From the NCBI GenBank assembly GCA_016800925.1, contig JABCPU010000308.1:16710-80709 (forward strand): 64,000 nucleotides of DNA, in the 5' to 3' direction. Position 1 is the stretch's first letter. Every line of letters begins with the position of its first letter. The position numbers and the translations under genes are program-made. The stretch is from Suillus spraguei. Lineage: Eukaryota; Basidiomycota; Agaricomycetes; Boletales; Suillaceae. Positions 57,052 to 64,000 of this stretch are shown here, piece after piece. The notes under the pieces were generated by a model. The model was not told the origin of the DNA, did not search any database, and saw only the letters and a program-made list of their open reading frames with translations.

Positions 57052-58055
57052 ATGAACACTTCTTCCATGTCCACTTGTGACATAAAAATCTGGCGCACCT
57101 GGGCCCTGGCCATCACTCATGAAGCAGGGGCATATACCGAACAAAAATTCAATGCAGAGAAGACTGGAGGAGAACCAGTTATACCTTCTCCAAACCTGGA
57201 CACTGATCTGGTGATGGCGTGCGATCGCTTGGCTGATGTACTCATAAAGGCATATAAAAATCCCAGTGGGTCTTCCTGCAGATGTTGAAAATGTGTTTGA
57301 TCATTCAAATTCCTTCATGACAGTTAAGATGCAGATTGATATTGCAAGATATAGCAAATTGATATCCCCAAAGAACACTGGGCATAATGAGGAGAAAGAG
57401 GAGAAGTTGCTTGAGAGGTGTCCTCCTGGCCATGAGGGCACAAAGTTGGTGGACAAACCTGCCACAATTATCGATGCTTCTGGTACCATCATCGCATGGT
57501 ACCTCCCGGATGCCCTGACCGAGACCACCAAGGTGCGTAATGTGTAGATTGTTACTCAATGGATATTGAATATCAAATGGTACCTACAGAAGGAAATCAG
57601 GGTGGCCACTGATTTGCTGGGTCCAAGCCTTGAAAAAAGTGTAAAGGCTGATGGCAATTGGCGATATAATCAAGAATGGTTCAAACAGGGCTCGGAAAAT
57701 GTTGGGTCAACTCCCGGATGCATCGATTTATCTCCAGCATGGTTTCAACAGGGCCATGAGGTAGGATGTGATGAGATGGTGATTTCTGGAGTCAAACAAA
57801 TGCTTTGATATTCTCACCACTGTGGGGAACTATTCTAATGCTCGGATGAGTATGCCAAGCCTTCAGCTGGAATTCAGGTATGATTCCGGCTGTATGATTG
57901 CATTTTCAGGAAGAATTGTGAGACATGGGGTTGATGGAGTGGAAGGGGATCGGATTGCTTGGGCATGGTATATGAAGGATTCTGTGCACATTTATGCTGG
58001 GGTTCCCTCATGTGGATGGGCTAGGGTTGAAGGCCGCATACTAACCACGGTGTGA
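57052..58055 (+). pseudogene. TET/JBP-family 2-oxoglutarate/Fe(II) dioxygenase remnant
   Basis: Matches the fungal TET/JBP-type proteins found with KDZ transposons; active relatives oxidise 5-methylcytosine. First part open from 57052 (IWRTWALAITHEAGAYTEQK); a one-base shift near 57265 leads into RCPPGHEGTKLVDKPATIID and GTIIAWYLPDAL. A GT-AG intron (57535-57588) joins to KEIRVATDLLGPSLEKSV and GCIDLSPAWFQQGHE (about 57750). The sequence then jumps to FDILTTVGNYSNARM, GRIVRHGVDGVEGDRIAWAW and YAGVPSCGWAR, ending at 58053. The segment expected between GHE and FDILTTVG, holding the HxD iron ligands, is missing; the distal ligand His (VRHGV) remains. Catalysis is therefore impossible. Family assignment is by recognition of these motifs, not a search. 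Confidence 0.72.
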
Positions 58056-58129
58056 AAGATCAAAGAAGTTGAAAGAGTTGTTACCCATGTTAGTAGCAAC
58101 ACACGAATACCATGTACCAATTAGAGCAT

Positions 58130-59010
58130 CAACAGTTCTGGAACTCAAGTCAGAAGTCGAGTTCCATGAATTGAGTCCCTAACTCTGAGTATCTTGGGAC
58201 TGGGGACTCGATACTCGAAATTTGGGACTCAATGATCGATAGTCCGCATTCAGGCTTGACACTCGGGACTCAGCAAAGTGTGAGGCAGCACAATGTGAGG
58301 CAACAGACTTTGATCCACACATTTTGACTGCCGAACACCGAACCACGGCAGCCGGCACTCAGGACTTGGGACTGATAACAATGTGAAAGATATGAATTCA
58401 CATATAGTAAGTGCCGAACCCCAAACTCCGGCAGCCGGAACTCAGGACTTGGGACTCAGAACAATGTGAAAGATATGAATTCACATATATTAAATGCCGA
58501 GCTCCAAACACCAGCAGCCGGCACTTGGGACTCAGAATAATGTGCAAGTTATTGATCCACACATGTTGAGGGCTGAACTCCGAACCCCGGCAGCCGGCAG
58601 TCGGGACTCAGGACTCAGAACAATGTGAAAGATATTGATTCCCACATGTAAAGTGCTGAATGGCGAATGCCGAACCCTGGAACCTGGAACTCAGCACTCA
58701 GAATCATGTGAAATTTAGTGAGCCACATATGTTGAGGGCCGAACCCCGAACCCTGGCAGCCAGCAGTCGGGACTTGGGACTCAGAACAATGTGAAAGATA
58801 CTGCCCAGCAGCCGGAACTCGGGACTCGGGACACACAACATTGTGAATGATATTGATGCACACATGTTAAGTGCTGAACGCTGACTGCCGAGCCCTGGCA
58901 CCTGGAACTTGGGACTCGGCACTCAGAATAATGTGAAAGTTATTGATCCACACATGTTGAGTGCTGAACCCCGAACTCCGGCAGCTGGAACTCGGGACTC
59001 ACAACATTGT
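58130..59010. repeat. tandem array of about 80-bp units
   Basis: About nine imperfect units, each with GGGACTCAGAACAATGTGAAAG followed by TTGATCCACACATGTTGAG and a GCCGAACCCCGAACCCCGGCAG-like segment (only short parts quoted are near-constant). Copies at roughly 58382, 58462, 58539, 58622, 58697, 58790, 58843, 58930 and 59006. It follows the TET remnant and runs into the 3' side of a small minus-strand gene. Confidence 0.8.
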
Positions 59011-59308
59011 GAAAGTGGCGTAACAAATGTCTGTTGGAAATCTCAGCATTGCCCACCAAAGTCAGCTGGTCATCCGGTCATCAGTCACTTACATTGATCT
59101 CCCATTGCAGCCTGGCTTTAAAGTACATGATCTGGGCAGAAGAGGGATGGTTGTTAGCAGCCTCCATCTGATATTGAGAGATACATGCGCGGATGTGCGA
59201 TGCAGCCATATTCAAAGTACAAGAAATATCTTGAAGGTTCAGCTTCATGGGTTGCCAGTGATATCCAGTATTTGGAGTGCCAGATGTGGATGCAGGAGTT
59301 TCAGGCAT
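58921..59308 (-). CDS. possible small spliced gene of unknown function
   Basis: From ATG 59308, a first exon of 72 codons (59308-59093): MPETPASTSGTPNTGYHWQP, then a likely helical stretch (LNMAASHIRACISQYQME) and NHPSSAQIMYFKARLQWEIN, followed by GTAAGT. An AG acceptor at about 59030 leads to TFVTPLSQCC and then into the tandem repeat array, where the frame stays open to about 58921. The second exon is uncertain because it lies in repeats. Not recognised; it lies in the KDZ cassette and may be a passenger. Confidence 0.4.
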
Positions 59309-59479
59309 GGCTAATGCAAGAGTGTGACGCTAGGAATGAAACTGACAGATGGTGAAGAGGTGATGATATGAGTCACTGATGGATGGATTAGAAATTCAAA
59401 CTCCGACATGGGCTGACCCAGACAATTCACGGGACTCAATGTTTGGGTGTCAAATATGTGTTTCATCAGCAAAACAAAT

Positions 59480-61286
59480 TCATTCATGTGCACCATCGAT
59501 CAACGTGGGCTGCAGGTCTTGAAATGCTGCCTGTGCATCTTGAGCTAGTAAGGAATACATTTGAGACTGCCTTCTGGCATAGCATGCATGACCCAGAAGT
59601 TGTTTCAACAATGATTCCTGCATCCGGGCACCCCATTGGGTTGCCTTCCACAAGAAAAAGTTGCATGTCCAATCCATCTCTGAATGCACCAATGATATTT
59701 CTTCCATCCATTGATCCCGTAGTGCCTTTGCCCAAAGCCAATGAACTCGGTAAACTTGGGATGGGTCCTGTCAGCTCACCACGGGATATATCAAGCATGC
59801 CCGAACTCACATTCCTCATTCCACGAATTTTCTGGACCCTCCATATCGACTTCCACTGACCAGAACCAAGCGAGGGACTCATTTCGCTGACCTTGGGCGT
59901 TTGGATTGCCGATGGCAGTGCTGATTTTGAGCTGCTCGTGAAGCTGGGGTTTGTATTTCTGAAGCTGGTCTGGCCCCAGCTCAAGTTGTATCATTTGCTT
60001 CCTGGTTTTTGTATATATACTGGCATGTAGGGATACTGCCTGCTGCACTGATGTCACCTGGGACCATGCTCGAGTTTTTAGGGCTTGAGATTTGGCTTGC
60101 CTAACTGTTGTTCGGAACAGGATAGCCTTGTTGCACAAGTGAATGTGGAGATTGTGCAGGGCATCATTGGCCTGCCCTTCACGAAGCGACATCTCCAACG
60201 GAATCAGATCCTCTGCCATACAGCATCTGCAATGTTCAACCCCGAGGTTTGATGGCAATGGAATTATGGTGAGCTCAGGTGAGTTTGTCCATGCATCAGA
60301 TGTCTCAGTGAAATCTGCCAGGTCATCATTGATATCATCAAGAATATCTATGTTCAAGTCGTCAGGATCGTCATCTGCATCAAATCCCTCTCCCAGATGC
60401 GTAAGAGCAGACCGAGTGAATTCATCTATCTGGCCTTGGAGACGATCACATTGCCGGGCGATATCTAATCTCTGTGTCTCTGTCGATCGTCTTCCAATTC
60501 TGCGGACCTCGATGAGCAATGCAATTTGAGCCTCTTCAATTGCCAACCCAATGGATACCCATGTTGCCACAGATCTGTGAGAGGGTGCTGCATGATGGGC
60601 ATTACCCGCTTCTTGTAGTCTAAGCTTGATCTCCTTTTTGCTTGGTGCTAAGTGCAAAATGAATTTGGAGCTCCACGGAGACAAAGAATGTCAACTTACC
60701 CTTCTTGATATTGATTTCATATAAATCCATCGCCACAGGATCCCTGATTCTCTTGGACTGAGCGACCATCTCACTGGCTAACCATTGTGTCTTTAAATTG
60801 CCGGGTGCAGCTTCATCTAGTCTGTCGAAAGCCTTGCCACTTTTGGCGATGCCATTCTTCGCCAGCTTGTATTTCTGGCAAAGAGTCCTTTTCATGTGGA
60901 TCATCTTGCAGAAATTGGAATCGTTCATCTGATAATCAAAACATTGCTTTCGGTGCAGGGATGACATTCCCCAAGCAGCAGGGGAAATCAGGTTGAGACG
61001 CGCCCATAGGGTCTCCATGATCTCTCCATCAATCTGGCCAATGCCTTCAATAAAATTTGAAGCATATCGGACATAGCAACTGTCCTGATGTCCATGCACA
61101 TGCCACAACCCAATTCCAGGAATGATGGTCAGTTCCAGTACCATGTCAAGGTATCGGCTTCGATCCACCCGAACACGAAAGTGCTTGTTGTATTGACAAT
61201 TGATGTCATAGAAGGTGACAGCCCTGGTAATGCCTTCCATGTTGTGCTGGGCAGCCTCACAAAGGGCATAGTCCATGTTCATTTGT
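59480..61286 (-). pseudogene. KDZ (Kyakuja-Dileera-Zisupton) transposase, C-terminal half
   Basis: Three exons with consistent phases: 61286-60700, 60647-59811, 59754-59480 (564 codons from the first ATG at 61282, preceded by an AG acceptor TTTGCAG). Motifs: NMDYALCEAAQHNMEGI, TFYDINCQY, PGIGLWHVHGHQDSCYVRYA, GEIMETLWARLN, MSSLHRKQCFDYQMNDSNF, then KISTAIGNPNAQGQRNESLA, EEFYRVHWLWAKAL and MDWTCNFFLWKA near the end, all typical of the KDZ C-terminal region. The N-terminal CxC/zinc cluster and the first catalytic residues are absent; the upstream position is occupied by a plus-strand gene. It would be an N-terminally truncated, probably inactive transposase. No stop interrupts the retained part. 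Confidence 0.82.
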
Positions 61287-61292
61287 CTGCAA

Positions 61293-62465
61293 ATGATGCA
61301 TGGTCAACTAGTGAATGAACAGGGAGAGGTTCTGTTTGGGATGTAAGTGAATTGTGTCCGTCATCGCCAATCTTGGATCTCAATATATGTATGCAGGCAT
61401 GATGATAATGAGGCATTAGGAGATGGGGACAGCTTCATGAAGACAAAGGACTGGGAGGACATTGAGCCAGTATGGCAGGAGTATGCCCAGGAACAGTTTG
61501 GTGAGTGTTTGAACTTTGGATGCAAGAATGAATTCGTTGATCATCACAATGATAGGTGCTGGGGCACAGGACAGAGGCCGACAGGTCAAGGGAGGTCGCA
61601 AAAGAGTCAGAAAACCAGCTTTTGAACTCGACACAGATGGGGATGGGATGCCATTGCTTCCAGACATCACGGAAACAAAACTTGAGGAGAAGAAAGCCAT
61701 AGTCAGGGCATTTCTTACATCACACTACAGTGAGTCTTTTGTGGCAACATCCGAGATGTTGCTGAATGCGTGGACACAGGAATATGTTCCAGGAATGACA
61801 AGGCTGTCGTGCCATGGAATGCCCTCGTACAAAGTCAGGATGACTTTGTGGCAAGGAAGTATCTTCCAGCAGATATTGACCTGAAGGAGCCTTTGAAGTT
61901 GCAAAACTGGGACACGACGGCCTTGCTCAATTTCTGGTATGCTCAGCAGGAAACAGGAAAAGATTCAACATTCCTGTTCAAAGCATGGAAGAACAAAGAT
62001 GGGGACATGGTACCATCTGTGGTATCCGGCAAGTCGCCATCTTGTCTGACTCGTAAAGTAAGAATGCAGAAGAGTGGAACTCTCCGAAGGCCCCGGGATC
62101 CATCAACCGAAGCCGAGAGTGATACTGACAGTGACACTCATGACAAGGAGGATGACATTGATGATGACTTGGCTGATGGTCGATCCCCACTGAAGAAACC
62201 CAGACAAATAGCACATCCATCTTCAGCACCCAAGGAGACAGAAGTTCCATGTTCAATGCCAGAGCCTCGCCCGGCCAGGCCGGCCAAGGCAGGTGCACTT
62301 TTGACATCATGGATGGGCAACCTCCTGGCTGGGTTGACTGAGGAAGTGGAAGAGAGGAACACATCGCTGGAACCAAGGAGCATACAGGGCAAGAAAGCTG
62401 TCATTGAACCATCCGCAAGGACCACCCGGAGTAAGTCTCAAAAGCCGGTAGAGAGTACACTTTGA
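61293..62465 (+). CDS. intact four-exon gene of unknown function in the KDZ cassette (337 aa)
   Basis: Exons 61293-61342, 61397-61500, 61556-61729 and 61780-62465; GT-AG introns of 50-55 bp, phases 2, 1 and 1 all consistent, no stop. Start is the first of two adjacent ATGs, only a few bases from the KDZ exon acceptor on the other strand (head-to-head). Sequence: acidic N-terminus (HDDNEALGDGDSF), a basic patch (GGRKRVRKPAFELDTDGDG), helices with RAFLTSHYRICSRNDK, VVPWNALVQSQDDFVARKYL and ALLNFWYAQQETG, then an acidic/basic low-complexity tail ending KSQKPVESTL. No enzyme motif seen; the tail could be nuclear. Its intactness beside broken TET and KDZ genes is notable. An upstream exon is possible. 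Confidence 0.65.
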
Positions 62466-62609
62466 GTAACCAGGGCAAGGGGAAGGAAATAATGTACATA
62501 TACCAAACTGCCCCCATGTGTACCACATTTTCATCCTTTGTCACACTTCTCAAAACACAGTGTCCCACGTCCCAAATGTCGAATCCCAAGCACCAAGTTC
62601 CGGACGAAT

Positions 62610-62985
62610 CCTGATCACCGAGTTCCAGACGACTCCCGATCACTGAGGTCCGGCACCCGAGTATCAATCATTGGTAGTTGGTATTAGACATTAGGGTTTG
62701 TGCATCATCTAAAATAAATTGGAAATGTCATTGTTATACATGAAAAATTCAGTGGTTCACATGATGTAAGTATGTGAATGAATATCCAAATATTACGAAA
62801 CCTGATCACTGAGTTCCGGATGAATCCCAATCACCGAGGTCTGGACCCCGGGAATCAATCATTGGTAGTTGGAATGCGACAATTGGGTGTGTGCATCATC
62901 TAAAATCAATTGGAAATGTCATTGTTATACATGAAAAATTCAGTGGTGAACATGATGTAAGTATGTGAATGAATATCCAAATATT
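62610..62985. repeat. two direct 190-bp repeats
   Basis: Unit starts CCTGATCAC at 62610 and 62801; both contain TCAATCATTGGTAGTTGG, GTGCATCATCTAAAAT and ACATGAAAAATTCAGTGG. The right unit ends at the stop codon of the small gene. Confidence 0.85.
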
Positions 62986-63399
62986 TACATATGGGGTTGA
63001 TCATCACACTTTTCAATGAGGGTATCTAATACAAGCAGCAATTCAGAGCTCATCTGTTTGGCCCTTTGCAACCTCCGGAGGTCCATATCAGCTCTTCTGA
63101 GTTTGTCGGATGTGTCAGCCCAAGCCACTTGGAATGGTTGGTCAGCCTCGAGGAGTTGATGTACGGTAGGCTCCAGAAGATGGCCATGACGCTGTTGGTA
63201 ATGGCCCAGGCAATCCAGAATTGATTCAACTTAAAGAAAATTAACAGAAAGATACATGATGAACAATTAAATACTCACATTCTGTTTGATCATATGACCC
63301 TAGGGGCATGAACTCCCTAAGCATGGCACGCAGGTCTTCATTGCTGAGTTCCGGTATGGGGGACTGACATTTAGGAGGTGTTGCATGTGCTTGGGACAT
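62985..63399 (-). CDS. small two-exon gene of unknown function (121 aa)
   Basis: Exon 1 63399-63279 and exon 2 63229-62985 with a 49-bp GT-AG intron; the total is exactly 122 codons including the TAA. Sequence: MSQAHATPPKCQSPIPELSN, then helices EDLRAMLREFMPLGSYDQTE, ESILDCLGHYQQRHGHLLEP and RRADMDLRRLQRAKQMSSEL to the end. Predicted mostly alpha-helical and possibly coiled coil; no signal peptide or membrane segment. Not recognised. It lies beside the right 520-bp repeat in the KDZ cassette. A chance open frame is less likely because splice phase and length both fit. Confidence 0.5.
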
Positions 63400-63483
63400 C
63401 ACATCAACAATAAAAATGAGATGGTATGGATGAACTCACCTGGAATTGCTATTCCTGGATAGCCGGAGCATCAATCTCAACAT

Positions 63484-64000
63484 CCACATATTACAGTGAA
63501 CTATCTCCGTATTATACGAGTGAGCGGACGTGCATAATATCCCGTATGATACGGGCCAGCGGACCATGGGCCCATGGTAGAAATATCCTCGTTCATGACA
63601 GATGGGCCAGGAGGAATATTATTCCCGATGATGACGGGTGGGCCCATGCAAGGAATATGTAGAGTAGATGAGTGGGCCAATGTACATGAATATACGGTAG
63701 ACAGATGGGCCGAGGTAGTTAGATATTATGTAGATGGGTGTACCAAGGTAGATGTGTATCAGGTAGACAGGTATGTGAAGGGTACTTGTTATCACATACA
63801 CGGGTGGGCCCAGACACATATTAGACGGTTGGGCCGAGAGTGTTATATAAAATATTGTATTAGATGGGTGGGCCGAGGGTGTTGTACAGTATATTATATC
63901 AGACGGGTGGGCTGAGGGTGGTATAAAATATAGACGGGTGGGCCCATGTGTATGATAATTGTAGACATGACGGAGCTGAGGTAGTTGCATACCATCTGAC
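63484..64000. repeat. 520-bp direct repeat, right copy (runs off the window)
   Basis: Same orientation as 55788-56313. Retains more CpG dinucleotides than the left copy. The window ends within or at the end of the repeat, so what lies beyond is unknown. Confidence 0.85.

Noticed and set aside
59484..59984. Minus-strand open frame of 166 codons overlapping the KDZ transposase end.
   Set aside because: It runs through a KDZ intron and both flanking exons in another frame; the KDZ motifs in the spliced frame explain the coding signal better.
1..64000. CRISPR-like arrays.
   Set aside because: Tandem repeats here have no regular unique spacers, and the window is eukaryotic.

Overview
The window looks like a repeat-rich chromosome region of an agaricomycete (mushroom-forming basidiomycete) fungus. 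The signs are short GT-AG introns of about 48-65 bp, a polyporopepsin-type aspartic protease gene, chromodomain-bearing Ty3/gypsy elements, CpG-to-TpG decay of repeats, and a KDZ DNA transposase next to a TET/JBP-family dioxygenase remnant. No rRNA, tRNA or CRISPR was recognised. All functional calls come from reading motifs and hand-splicing; no database search was run.

Layout. 1-2471: mostly unassigned sequence, then the 3' end of an acyl-CoA oxidase gene (minus strand, PTS1-like SRL end) cut off by a retroelement. 2495-15146: two decayed plus-strand Ty3/gypsy copies of one family (family 1, copies A and B) in tandem through a shared, partly deleted LTR; B's downstream ORF is split by a 963-bp LTR of an unrelated family (family 3). 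15147-22763: a minus-strand family 1 copy (C) with both LTRs. 22764-26565: a family 1 solo LTR, a family 3 LTR fragment and a Pumilio-type gene fragment. 26566-42686: one minus-strand family 2 Ty3/gypsy element that has received a family 1 solo LTR, a short poly(A) retroposon and, inside that retroposon, a complete 7.6-kb family 1 element (D) with identical LTRs and a perfect 5-bp target duplication.

43550-50800 is the most gene-like part: two intact seven-exon short-chain dehydrogenase genes in a segmental duplication, and a full-length aspartic-protease-like gene whose two catalytic motifs are both altered. 50800-55790 holds simple repeats, a family 2 solo LTR, a 94-bp tandem array and a further family 3 LTR. 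55788-64000 is a cassette between two direct repeats of about 520 bp: a TET/JBP remnant lacking the HxD half of its active site, the C-terminal half of a KDZ transposase, an intact four-exon gene of unknown function diverging from it, and small spliced genes.

How the parts relate. Family 1 elements encode Gag, Pol (protease, RT, RNase H, integrase, chromodomain) and an extra downstream ORF with two zinc-knuckle-like motifs; the sequence next to the 5' LTR is complementary to the predicted start of the transcript, suggesting Tf1-like self-priming. Family 2 carries, antisense to its own genes, a spliced gene with a Zn2Cys6-like cysteine pattern. Stops in older copies arise largely by CGA-to-TGA change, as expected from cytosine methylation, so a transposon-borne TET/JBP gene in the same window is a notable association.
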